DNA of 64,000 nucleotides, from the NCBI GenBank assembly GCA_963513935.1, contig OY740765.1:145021618-145085617 (forward strand). Direction: 5' to 3'. The notes beneath the pieces were generated by a model. The model did no database searches, had not been told where the DNA came from, and was given only the letters and a program-made list of their open reading frames with translations. Positions 53,531-64,000 of this stretch are shown here, one piece after another; the stretch's first letter is position 1, and each line of letters opens with the position of its first letter. The DNA comes from Aphrophora alni. Taxonomy: Eukaryota > Arthropoda > Insecta > Hemiptera > Aphrophoridae. Position numbers and translations under genes: made by a program.

Positions 53531-54574
53531 ATAATGGCGAGAGACGCTTCTTTCTTCTTGGGAATCGATTGTGTATTCCCCCCACTACTTCTATCTTTCT
53601 TTTCATTGGTCTATTGTGCGCAGTCCATTTATGACAAGTTATTCAAATGCATTTCCACATTAAACATACCAATTTAGTTAATTTTGTTATAGTTATTATT
53701 TTAGTTATGGAATTCTAAGGTAAAATATTCTTCCATTCAAATATCCTACTCTTTATTTTGATTAACTTTGTAACAATTCGAAAAAGATGTTGTCAATAAA
53801 TAATTTATCATGCAAATTTATAATAATTCCTTTCATTTCAAACGACGACATACACGCGCCTGGCGGCAAGAATGCGAAACTCCAATCCAAAACAATGTCA
53901 AATTTCAAAATTTTCGACCGGACAATAATTAATTAACAACTTACCAAATTTTAAACTTAGGAAGACCTATATCAAAATTAAGCCTAAATATTCGATCTGC
54001 CCGTAAAAATTAACAACTCAAAGGCAGAGACAAGGAAGTAAAAATAATCTGCTTTTATCAAGACGAAAAAGTCAACCAAATAAATTGCCAGTTGAAATAC
54101 AGTGTCAGTATTTCGCTGATTGTAGAAATACGGAAAGCCTAGAGACAAAACAAACCAGGTCTATATATAAACCATATATCCCTGAACATAAAACGTCACT
54201 TGAGTTCTTATTTAGAATCAATAATAAAGGTAAAATCTTTCAAATCACGACCGAAAGTCTGAACAAGATGGCGGCTGGAAGAAATACAATTGACAAGAAT
54301 TCAAAATACAAGCTCATGGACAACTTAATCACATGATTTAGATAGATTCCATAGACATTGAGATGCGGGAATTTTCGATTAATTTTAAATGTAAATCAAA
54401 ATATGTATATTAGTTATAAGATGACATGTTATTTGGATCCTTAAGGGGAGCATGCCATTTTGAGATATAAAATTTTGATTTTTTTTATTAGCCTTTTATT
54501 TTCTTTGTTTTATCTAGATTACGAAAATATATACTTTTATATAAGAAAGATGTCTCTAAACGTAAAAAAAATAT
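53531..54574. other. No gene recognised; GC-mixed region
   Basis: Holds CpG-containing short motifs (ACACGCGCCTGGCGGCAAG near 53850; AAGATGGCGGCTGG near 54268) of the kind seen near housekeeping promoters, but no coding exon follows that I can support. The 83-codon frame at 54085-54336 has no recognised motif. Confidence 0.3.
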
Positions 54575-55173
54575 ATTAATATCGAAGACATGAAAAAAGC
54601 TATAGGCTATGGTCCACATATTGCCATACGTTATCCTCGGATGAAAACCCACAGCATTTCCTCTGCCCAAAAGGTAAAGATTATAGGTGTGGGTTTAATA
54701 AAGCTCAGGAATTGAAGTCTAACTACACACATAGAAACAGTCTGCTTGAGCCTATTATGTTGGCTATAAAGCCTGTTTACAAAAATCTCACGAAACCCGA
54801 ACTATTGAAACGTTGTCTACACGGGAAAACACGAAAACCCAAAGAAAGTTTTAACAGTTGTATATGGCAACTGGTAAAAAAAACTGGCTTTGTTGGGCTG
54901 CAAACACTGACGCTTGGAGTATCAGATGCAGTCATAGCATTCAACGGAGGGTCCTTTGCTTAAGCAAATGTCTTGGATAGAATTTGGGATCAAGCCCGGG
55001 AAGTTTACAATCGAAACATTGAAACTTATCGATCACGTGAGAATATTAAAAGCTGAAAAAGAAGCTGCAGAAGTTAATAAGAAGAAGAGAGTACGTAGAA
55101 GGCTGATGAAAAGAAAACTTTAAGGCCCAGACAACGAAGACTACTGTCCAGGATTGTATGTGTAGTGCTCTAC
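54575..55173 (+). pseudogene. Mutator-like transposase C-terminal fragment
   Basis: Frames from about 54610 spell STYCHTLSSDENPQHFLCPK, GFNKAQELKSNYTHRNSL, IKPVYKNLTKPELLKRCLHG, PKESFNSCIWQLVKKTGFVG and LGVSDAVIAFNGGS, then after a frameshift FGIKPGKFTIETLKLIDHVR and a Lys/Arg-rich tail to a stop at 55173. This is a widespread arthropod and cnidarian multicopy protein that I associate with the Mutator-like transposase domain; the N-terminal catalytic part is missing here. One early TAA replaces a codon in the basic tail near 55122. Plus strand, just upstream of the kinase exon. Confidence 0.72.
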
Positions 55174-55654
55174 AGCATAAACGCATGGACTAATTTTATT
55201 AAAATTTGGTATCTGAGCGTATTTTGGCCATATCTTAGGAATTAAAAAAAATAAATTATAATTCAAAATGGGGGGGGGGTGTCATAAGTTAAGAAACATG
55301 AAACTATGATTTTCTTGAATTATTTGATTGACAACTTACCGAACTGATATTTTTGGTACTGTAACTATTACTTTTGGTTTGTTTTTATTTGGTTTAGAGG
55401 ATGGGTGAATGAAAAAGTTTGTGCTGTGTTTTTGCACCATTTATTTTAATTGTGTCAGTCCACTCGGTCATACATTTCCACCTTATTTTATTTATGGTTT
55501 CTTACTGCAATAAAAAAACAATATTTTAACTATGTATTAAAACATTCATCAATTTTTTAATAATTTAACATAAATTCCAAGATAATATAATATTACAGTT
55601 CTAATAATGAATATTTCAAGATATACTATTATTCATTATTTGTACTATGTGTAG
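55174..55654. other. No gene seen
   Basis: 3' tail of the Mutator-like fragment and AT-rich sequence with a G-run near 55270; no terminal repeat recognised. Confidence 0.35.
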
Positions 55655-55788
55655 CTTATCTGGAGGTGAACTATTTGAACGTATCACTGCCGAGGGCTAC
55701 ACAATGTCAGAGTCTGAAGTGATCAACTACATGAGGCAAATCTGTGAAGCTATTAAACATATGCATGAGAAGAACATCATACACTTAG
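55655..55788 (+). CDS. bt: Protein-kinase-domain exon of projectin/twitchin
   Basis: Acceptor ATGTGTAG precedes 55655 and the donor CACTTAG|GTAACT follows 55788. The 134-nt open exon reads LSGGELFERITAEGYTMSES, then EVINYMRQICEAIKHMHEKN and IIHL, ending in phase 1 so that the next exon would supply the rest of the Asp of the HLD/HRD catalytic loop. This is kinase subdomains V-VIa of the titin/twitchin family (Ca2+/calmodulin-regulated muscle kinases); SGGELFERI with ITAEGY is very like insect projectin. It is on the plus strand, whereas all Ig and Fn3 exons in the window are on the minus strand. No other kinase exon is seen in the following 8 kb. No lesion is visible. Confidence 0.87.
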
Positions 55789-57697
55789 GTAACTAGGTAC
55801 CTACTTTAAATATTTAGTGTTAATCCTCTAACTGGCAGACATTGACAACCATTTGGCCAAGACGTTCAAGCAGACCTTTTTAAAACTATTCTTGCAATTA
55901 CAAATATTAACTTAGATGGCTGTTGATATCATAATAAAGTGTTAAAATCCCTCTTCACAGAATATACACTAACAAGGGAATAATTGTATTCTGCCAAGTT
56001 GTTGTGAGAAAACTGTTGTAAATTTATGCGCAATAGAGACATTATGAAGCAGGTGTTTTGTTGTGAGTGTTTATTTAGCATTTTGGTTATGATTGTTTTA
56101 GTATTGCAGTTGTTTGTAAATAGTGACATTTCTTTTAATTATATAAGGGCACAAACTCCCTTAGTGAAGTAATGATATTTTTAACTTATCTATGTGAGAT
56201 AAAATGATATAACCTTGTCTATCCAATTTTTGACTTTGCTGAAAAGCAACACATTGTTGTTATACAGCACATTCTGTAAAATCAATGACTGTATTCATAT
56301 TCATACAAATATACCCCCCAAAACATACGCTTTCCTATTCAGTTTATAATTTCACATATTTTTATATCTAATAGATCTAAAATGGGATAATATTTTTAGG
56401 TGATATGATACATCAAAGTAAAAACAAAATAAATTTTAATAATTTTTTAAAATTAAAAAACAATAACACATTTTGTTTGCATCATCTTATTCCTCAGGTC
56501 ACCCTAAGTAAAAAACCGTACCATATGACATAGTTATCATTTTAAACCTCTTTTTGTTGAATTTCTAAATACAGTACATTTGATACTATCCAGCTTAATT
56601 TGGCAGTTGGTCAGGTCAGATAGGCCGAGTGTTGAGGGTAAATCACTTCCTTTACAATCAACACCCAAAATTGTGATAACTAAACATCAGTAGTGTTGCA
56701 TAGCATATTTAAACTTATTTTTATAGAATTTAGTGAAAGAATGAATGTTAATTTGACCTTATTATAAAAGGAAACTTAAATACAATTTCAAAAATATTTA
56801 CAAAATCTTAACATTTATTTACAAAATGTAACAAAGACAACATATTTCTCGCTTTTATCACCCAGATTTAATGAACAGTTATAAAAGTACACAACTGATC
56901 ATTAATAAAAATAAGAACACAGCAATAAAAACTGAACTGCACATAAACCAATCCTGTTGGAATTCTCCTGTAACTGTGTACTGTAAAATAATATAGCCAT
57001 ATATTTTTTAAAAAGACATAAAATTTTGTGTGTCACTCACACAGCTACAGTGATCTCTTTGTCAGTAAAGCAATTCCAAATTCAAGTGTCTATAACTACT
57101 TTACTGTAAAAACTATGCAAAAACCGTTTACTGTAGGATATAGGCGTATATAGTTATATTATAATCACATAACTCTCTCTATATTATGTATAATTCTTTC
57201 TTTTTCAAAATATTAATTATATAAATTTGTTATTTTTTGTGCCCAATGGTTATCCATGATCATGACATATTTTATTGTGCAAACAAAGGCAAAGCCTTAA
57301 TGAGGTGTCTACATTTTTCTCTGCATGCTCATCGAAAGATAGATTGATTTAAAAGAAGTGTTGTTTATATGTCTATCTATTTAAAAGCAAAATTTAATTT
57401 AGGTTATTTAGTGCTTTAATAGTTTACTTTTGGGGTATCACCATTTAATTGAACGTATTAACAATGTACTACCTCAGGAGCCTTGAACTTAAAACAGCAA
57501 TAACTTTCTCACAATCCATTCACAAACCCATATTATGTTAACAAAAAATAATAACTTGTCATCCCTTCTCTCCCATAAAATCTACTACTTATATATTTGT
57601 TTGTAATATACATTTCTTATGGAGATAAGTTGGTATAGAAGGGTATAGGACCAATATATTGGTTGTCATTTCCACAAAAATTCTGGTTCAGGTTTCA
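55789..57697. other. AT-rich sequence, no gene seen
   Basis: If the kinase exon is live this would be its downstream intron. I found no continuation (no DxKPEN-type or DFG-type stretch) and no element ends. Confidence 0.4.
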
Positions 57698-58232
57698 GGG
57701 TTCATTTAAATATTTTCCAAATTACTCATAAACATAATTTTTGTTAGTTTTGTAATTGATTTGTGTTATTAATCTTCACATTTTGCAAAAAAAATTAATT
57801 TTTTCGAATTGTGGTTCAGTAATAATTGGCTTCAATAAGAATGAATTTCAACCGCAGTCCTTAAATACTCGATTTCAATCACATATGACTTTTTTTACTT
57901 ATGATAATTTTATGGCACAAGCTTTCAAAATATATTCCCCCCCCCCCAATTGATAAAGGGTGAAATTGATAAAAGAAATATATATTTTGAAAGATATTTA
58001 TATATTAAACAAAAGTAATATGTGATTGAAATCGAGTATTTAATAACAGAGGTTGAAATTGATTTTCATTGTAGCCAATTATTACTGAACAGCAATAATT
58101 TTCTTTTACTTGCAATTTGACAAAATTATTTTTTTGCAAAATGTGAAGATCAATAACACAAACCATTACAAAAACTGCTAACAGACAAAAATTATGTTCA
58201 TTTGTAATTTGGAAAATATGTAAATGAACCCT
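57698..58232. repeat. Long inverted repeat (arms ~240 bp, short loop)
   Basis: GGGTTCATTTAAATATTTTC at 57698 pairs with GGAAAATATGTAAATGAACC at 58211-58230. Deeper, AAATACTCGATTTCAATCAC (57862) pairs with GTGATTGAAATCGAGTATTT (58022). The arms (about 57698-57934 and 57979-58232) are strongly similar along their whole length, with a ~45-bp loop that includes a run of 12 C. Transcribed RNA would form a ~240-bp hairpin. It could be a foldback-type MITE; no target duplication is evident. Confidence 0.88.
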
Positions 58233-59651
58233 TAAGTTTAAAGATAATAAAACACAATTATTTATTTTGTATATCCACTTATAATTAGTCTAGCCGACCA
58301 ATGGTTTCGCCTGTTAAGGCATTGACGAGGCTGTATTACAGACTGTAATCCTTAAGTCCTGAAACAGCATTTTTTGAAAATTATAACCAATATGTTTTGT
58401 TATAGTTCATAGCAGTGTTATGTCCTATGGGAGGGGGGGAGTTATAACAAAGAGGCCTGTAAGCCAATCATAGGATTTTTATGACCTTCTTCAAAACCAA
58501 CACATCAAACCAATTCCACTCTTTTTTATTAGTTCTAAAATTGTGTATGGAATGCTATTGTCTTTAACTTCTACATATTACTGGGATCCAAAAATTCTTC
58601 TTCTCTTTTAATCATGTACTCCACAGCTGAGTTGAAGGTCCACGACAGATTCATTGTCTTTTCCGCACAGCCCGGACTTTAGATCCACCTTATTCATATG
58701 ACTCTGGAGTTAACCAAGCCCAGTGATCATGACAATCACTTTCCATCCCAAGGTACCTTCTATCCTATCTCGCTTGTCAAGTGTCTTTGTTGGGTCTAGG
58801 CACTTGAAGCTACATTTAACCAAAATTTAATAAAAATCTAAATTTTGTTTTATCCAAATTCTACCACTAAATGTTGAATTACCAAATTTGAAAAAAAAAA
58901 ATTATCTAAAAATTTGATGTAGAGAACTTACACAGACAATAGGCGACATTGCAAACCTCCATGGACCTAAAAGTTATATTGTTGCAAAAGTTCAATATCA
59001 ATTTATTGACTATCAAATAACTTTCTCTATACTGAGTATATGTGAGAAAATAAAAACAAAATTTCAATTCAGATATATATACCCATAAGATTACAAGTCC
59101 CATAAGATTTACTAGTCTCTTGTCTTGACTGGTGCATGATTTGTTTGGGGAACGTAATAGATGATTTCTAAAATCATCAACATGCTTCTTGAGTGTGCCA
59201 TTCTTTTTTTCCACATTCAATGAAGAGAAACACTATTCTCCACCACGTTTGTCAACTAACTATCAGTGCAAAGAAAATTAAACAAATAAATAACACATAT
59301 CATCATAGCAAAAATAACATCTATTGCCAGCTGTGAATAATCTCCCAGAAATTGTCTATAAATTTGATGCAGTTTTAATGTAATTTTTGTGTTTAATAAA
59401 TGTTTAATGTTAAATTAAAATGGTTAATGTTTTTCTGGATCATCCTGTATAATAACTGTGACCAATAAAATGATTTGATTTGTTAACGTGGGTTATGTAG
59501 AATTGCTGATGAAACATTGTTAGACACAAATGATGGCCACTATTCAACATACTTGCATCTCTAAATAAATCTATTATTGGGTGCAATCCCTACAACGTCA
59601 GTCATCAGACAAACATTACAAGTCATTTGTCTAATTAATAGATGTTTGTTT
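58233..59651. other. No gene recognised
   Basis: A GC-mixed patch at 58570-58800 has a short minus-strand open stretch (NLSWTFNSAVEYMIKREEEF) of unknown origin. The rest is AT-rich with an old repeat appearance; the minus-strand frame 58906-59220 has no motif I recognise. Confidence 0.3.
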
Positions 59652-61150
59652 TGTGATAATTGTATTATTATCAACAAGAAAAAGAAAGAAAAAAAAATTA
59701 TATTGAACTTGAAGAGTTCTTTTTTTTATTTTAAATTGAAGAAAAGTGAATTTACGAGTGGTTATTTTATAATTATTGGGCGCCAGACTTTCGGCATTAT
59801 TTAACATAGAAAAAAAATGAATTTACTGAATTTATAATCTCAGGGGTCGTAAGCTCTTTTAAAAGTGTACTCACAGTGACTTTGGATTTTAGCAATGAAA
59901 ACACTTGTAGCTGAAATATTAACATAAAGATTTATTAAACGTTTTGGCAATTAGTTTTAACATAAATCAAAAACAAAATATTAACATACATTGATTACAC
60001 ACAATTTATGATAAATATAAATGATTATTAAAGTCTTGTTACTTTTTAAGTTTTACTAATTATGAAAAAGATCGATCATATCTTTAGCTTTAAAAAATTT
60101 TACCTTTAATTTGAAATTATTTTGTTAAGAAATCAAACTTGCAAGTATTTAGTCCATTAATTGAATTTAAGAGTTTAGATATAAGTACTTTACTTATTCT
60201 TTTTAAATTGATACAAGAAATGTATAAAATAAAAATTAATTTCGTCCATTATTTAAATGATACTTGGACTCACATAGATTTTTTTTTATGAAATAAATGA
60301 AATTCATATCTATTACATAAACAATTCAAAGAAAATACATATAACATATCATAAAGAGTTTATATGAAACAATAAAACCTGTGATTCACGTTTGTTCGTT
60401 AGACTGTCGAGGTTCATTGTCCATGGAGTAACATCATAGCTGATCTCACAATTGTAGTAGATGAACACTGTTGAAATATGTCTATATTCTTTAAAGATGT
60501 AGTGGTCGTAATCTCAAAAGTTCATTTTTACTAACAATGAATATAATCGTTCATTGTCCAAATTTCGAAAATCACGTGCATGATATTGCATAACTTTACT
60601 CAACTTAACGCGTTTTCCTGCTTTTTCGTTAAAAGTTTATTTATGGAAAACTACTGATCACTATTAATCGTCTATCAAAGTTACTTTCACAAATTTTTCT
60701 CATTTTATAGAAATTCGATTACATTCTAACACACAACCCTAAACAGGTCCATCATCTACTCGTTCCTTTCTCAGACTCTAACCTTTAAAACACACCTTGT
60801 CCGTCTAACCTCCCAACTAAGACTTTTGTTAACACATCTTTCACCTTCTAACGCTGGACTGAGACTGCTCGAGAAACCATGTGATGTCCCACTTCCGAAA
60901 GCGTTCTTTCCGGTCACTGTTACTAAAATCTTACACACTCCCCGTAAAACACTAAAATTTACATACACTATTTATTAAACAAATTATATTAACATTGAAC
61001 ATGATTACTTATTTTATTGTTCTGAAAATCTATTTTTCTCTTATAAATGAATTTACCAAATATTGAATATTACTTAAACAGCTTTTCCCTCTATACATTT
61101 TACCGCGGTTTTCAAACCTACTACAAACGTTAATTTTTCACATTATCACA
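59652..61150. mobile_element. Solo-LTR-like repeat (TG...CA), copy 2, with GTTT duplication
   Basis: Diverged relative of 47650-49202. Shared landmarks in order are GGGCGCCAG (59778), GGGGTCGTAAGCTCTTTT (59844), AACGCTGGACTGAGACTGCT (60850) and CTACTACAAACGTTAATTTT to CATTATCACA (61150). It begins TGTGATAATTG and is bounded by GTTT at 59648-59651 and 61151-61154. No coding sequence. Confidence 0.72.
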
Positions 61151-61416
61151 GTTTTGACTGGTATTTGTCATTTTAATTTCTCATGTATGAGACTAGCTGC
61201 GTCCACTGCTCCACCTGTGCAAAAAACTGGTGTTTGTATATCTTTAATAGCCTGGATTAATTGTTATTTGGTTTTCATCTCAAAACAGGATATTAAGAAA
61301 ACTATACTTGATGTCCAGACTTCAATTAGAATTGTTAATGTAGGCTCCAAAACTCCCTATATTAATGATAAAATAATAAAGTTGCAGGTTTAATATTACA
61401 ATGTTGGCATTGGTGG
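61151..61416. other. No gene recognised
   Basis: A plus-strand open stretch (61154-61393) reads ASTAPPVQKTGVCISLIAWI and similar, with no motif I recognise; probably old retroelement sequence in which copy 2 of the solo LTR sits. Confidence 0.25.
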
Positions 61417-61590
61417 GATGGAGAGAGAGAGAGAGAGGGGGGAGAGAGAAAGAGAGAGAGAGGGAGAGAGAGAGGGAGAGAGAGAGGGAGAGAGAGAGGG
61501 AGAGAGTGAGGCAGGGAGAGGGAGAGAGAGAGAGGGAGGGAGAGGGAGGGAGAGAGAGAGAGGGAGAGAGAGAGGGAGAGAGAGAGTAAT
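61417..61590 (+). repeat. GA/GGGA purine-rich microsatellite
   Basis: About 170 bp of GA dinucleotides with periodic GGG interruptions. The long open frames on both strands here (Arg/Glu repeats; Leu/Ser repeats) are simple-repeat artefacts. Confidence 0.95.
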
Positions 61591-64000
61591 AGCGGATTGT
61601 AATGTTGTACACTATGAATGTAAGTTGTATTGTTACAAAATCTATATCTAAATGAATCCACTGCGAGATATGTTTATAAAACCTAACCTTTCAATAAAAC
61701 ACATAAATGTATCTTATCTTTTAACATTCTAAGTAAGTCTATGCTACAGATAAGAGTAGCCCTTTCTCTATACGTTACATGGAATTAATTTACTATTTGG
61801 TTTATTACACATAAATCAAAATCATGGATAAATAAATATTGAACTTGACTTGTGAGATAATATTATGTAGAACAAAAACTCCAACACAAGATCCACAAAA
61901 ACTATGTTTATTCAATCAAACGGATTTTAAGGAGAGAGTCGCCATCACTATAGTTTTGTTATTGTAACTGTATCACTGAAGATGGAGACTTTGTCGTTGA
62001 ACACGTTTGATTTAATAAACGTAGTTTTTGTGAGAGCTTGTGTTCGAGTTTTTGTTCTACAAAATCATGGATATCTGTTATCTATTTATTTTGTCTTTTT
62101 TTTGTTTACCATGTTAAATTTTACAAGCCTCTCTGATTTGCAAGCAATTGTTATCATGTATTAAAATCCTTTTCTAAAACAGCTTGGTTAAATCATATTC
62201 AACAAACAGAAACAAGTATTCCACCCACCGTTTTAATAGACACGGTATCTCTGCTCATCTAAAGGTTACAGCTCAGGCTTTATATCACATAGTATAATCT
62301 GGCGTAACAAGGGGATGTTCAAACTAAAACCAATTATAACCTTGAAACTCGTGAAGCGATTTTAATTATTTTTTCTATTATAAATCACATTTTAATTATG
62401 TACCAACTTTGTTATTATTCAAATATACATTGTTGCTGAAATGTTAAAAATATAATGAAAATATTGTTTTCCTCCTAATTACTGTAAATAAGTTGTTAAA
62501 ACTCGAGAAATAGCGCACCGATTTAAAAAAAATTCCGTTACAATTAGCTTTAAAATCATATTCCAACACTGTCATTGACAAAACAAATGTTGTCACAGAA
62601 CATTTTAAGAAATCGCAAATATATTACTATATATTTTCTACATATAAAATGTGATCAACATCGTTGTGGCCGATTTGAGAAAATAGCCAATTGATTTTTT
62701 TTTATTGTAACTATTGAAATTTAGAGTTATGTATAAAAAATGATAAATAAGTTTGAATTATGGGCAAAATATACCAACCCCGTCCACTTATTTATGCTGC
62801 AAAAAACTACAAACTAAAGTAATTATTGTATGCAAATTAAAAAATAAATAACATCAGTCAAAATAGTTAATAATAGTAAACCTTGATAAAAATCAATAGG
62901 CGGAAAACAACCAATTACAGGGCTGTAAAGAGCCACTCCATGAGGACGTGCTTTAGCTTCAGAATGGTTGACATAATGAGCATTGTGGAGGGTTCCCGTG
63001 TTAATCAAACATCTATGAGTAATCATGGAATGACCAATCGGAAGACAGTGATTTCCTTTTCACAATGAACACGAATTGATATTTTAAAAGGACGGACATT
63101 GTCTTTACTTCCTTCAGTTTATTGTACATTACATTTTTCTATTCTTACTTCCATAGATGACGCAGACATCATTCCAAAAATTACTTTTTTAGGCAGGATA
63201 CCTCAAACCAGATCAATCCACGAAAAACTCAACTACGACTTTTGACCCATTACAAAACTATCTTATTTTATATAAAAAAAGTAATAATCTTAACACATCT
63301 GACAGACAATTTACTCGAAGGTAAAAAATAAAATAAAACAATACAATTAGTTCGAAATTCATTTGATTAATCCACAAATTAAATAATTGTAATTGTTTTG
63401 TATTTTATATATGTTAGGCCTACTTACTGATAAGAAAGTTTCTCATCTTTAGAGATAAAGATAACCTAAGCAAAGACATGATGCCCAGTGATTCAATTGC
63501 ATTAAATCAATTGGTTACATTCATTGTGCCAAGGTCCATCTTACGTTCTTCAAATAGAAGACATTTATATAAAAAGTTCTCACATGGATAGTGAAGTCAG
63601 TGAAGTTCTATATTAATTAAACTACCACGGAAAATGTAGGAAATATTAGAGGGTGCATTATGTTTTGGAGTTTCCAAACCTTAAAAATGATTGATTTAAA
63701 ACATCGTATCTATATATGAGTGACTAAAAAGTGTTCCTCTACTTTTCCCACAATTTTGATTTAGAAAGAAATTTAGTTTATATCTGATCTTTCAATTTAT
63801 GCTTTAGGTTGTGCTATGGCCTAATCTGTGGCCGCCATACTGGATCCAGCATCTTGGATTTGAAAACTTTTAAAAATAAAAACATGATCGTTTGACACAT
63901 GATTAAACATTGTTTTTCAAAGCCGAGTTCATTGACTGAATTGGGTTTTTGATATCTGTCTCTTATCTTCACAAAAAAAGATTCAAAATTTGTCTTTTTC
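61591..64000. other. AT-rich sequence, no gene confirmed
   Basis: Mostly AT-rich with traces of old dispersed repeats (for example 62330-62540 and 63820-63900). On the minus strand, 63026-62903 reads NTGTLHNAHYVNHSEAKARP then HGVALYSPVIGCFPPIDFYQ followed by a GTTTAC; it looks protein-like but I do not recognise it. Confidence 0.3.

Noticed and set aside
53540..54340. Promoter and first exon of a host gene (GATGGCGGC motif, CpG patches)
   Set aside because: No exon with recognisable coding content or splice structure could be tied to it.
61322..61661. Long overlapping open frames on both strands with Arg/Glu or Leu/Ser/Pro repeats
   Set aside because: They are translations of the GA-rich microsatellite; no protein domain and no conserved start context.

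Overview
This is a stretch of eukaryotic, almost certainly insect, nuclear DNA. It is AT-rich, has spliceosomal exons split by kilobase introns, and is packed with decayed arthropod-type transposable elements. It carries short pieces of 18S and 28S rRNA and a satellite whose unit contains runs of the insect telomere pentamer TTAGG. I infer a large, repeat-rich genome such as a hemipteran (leafhopper type), but the sequence does not fix the species. No complete, intact host gene is visible.

Region 1 (1-11.9 kb) is a nest of elements. Decayed BEL/Pao retrotransposon pieces lie at 0.5-1.5 kb (gag) and 10.1-11.3 kb (pol). Between them is a DNA transposon (1669-8723) with matching terminal inverted repeats and a 4-bp ACTT target duplication. 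Its transposase gene was hit by a 5'-truncated R1-like retrotransposon with a 44-bp target duplication, and the element was hit again by a complete 3.7-kb pogo-type transposon (4681-8369, TA duplication) carrying its own decayed DDD transposase. Region 2 (12-23 kb) is non-coding: a 0.7-kb direct duplication, a Tigger-like deletion element, a TTAA-flanked piggyBac-like element, three copies of a dispersed repeat, and a perfect palindrome.

Region 3 (23-34.2 kb) holds two degenerate non-LTR retrotransposons. The first is split by a 3.6-kb insert with a 127-bp satellite array bounded by a 72-bp inverted repeat, then the 5' end of 28S rRNA, then an antisense 18S piece. About 490 bp of the retrotransposon is present on both sides of the insert.

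Region 4 (35-56 kb) carries scattered exons of a projectin/twitchin-type giant muscle kinase (Drosophila bent). Ig and fibronectin III exons are on the minus strand (52.3, 52.0, 44.7, 42.0, 41.5 and a second Ig copy at 36.0 kb), several with stops or frameshifts. One protein-kinase exon is on the plus strand at 55.7 kb. The introns contain a hAT element (45.2-50.0 kb) broken by a pogo-type MITE and a solo-LTR-like repeat, a truncated piggyBac-like element, a Helitron-like end, a mariner fragment and a Mutator-like transposase fragment. The set looks like a decayed or rearranged partial duplicate of the muscle gene, or a scaffold with an inversion.

Region 5 (56-64 kb) is mostly unannotatable AT-rich sequence, with a ~535-bp inverted repeat (long hairpin), a second solo-LTR-like copy and a GA-rich microsatellite. 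The window reads as an archaeological stack of insertions; nested pre-insertion sequences can be reconstructed in several places and give a relative order of events.
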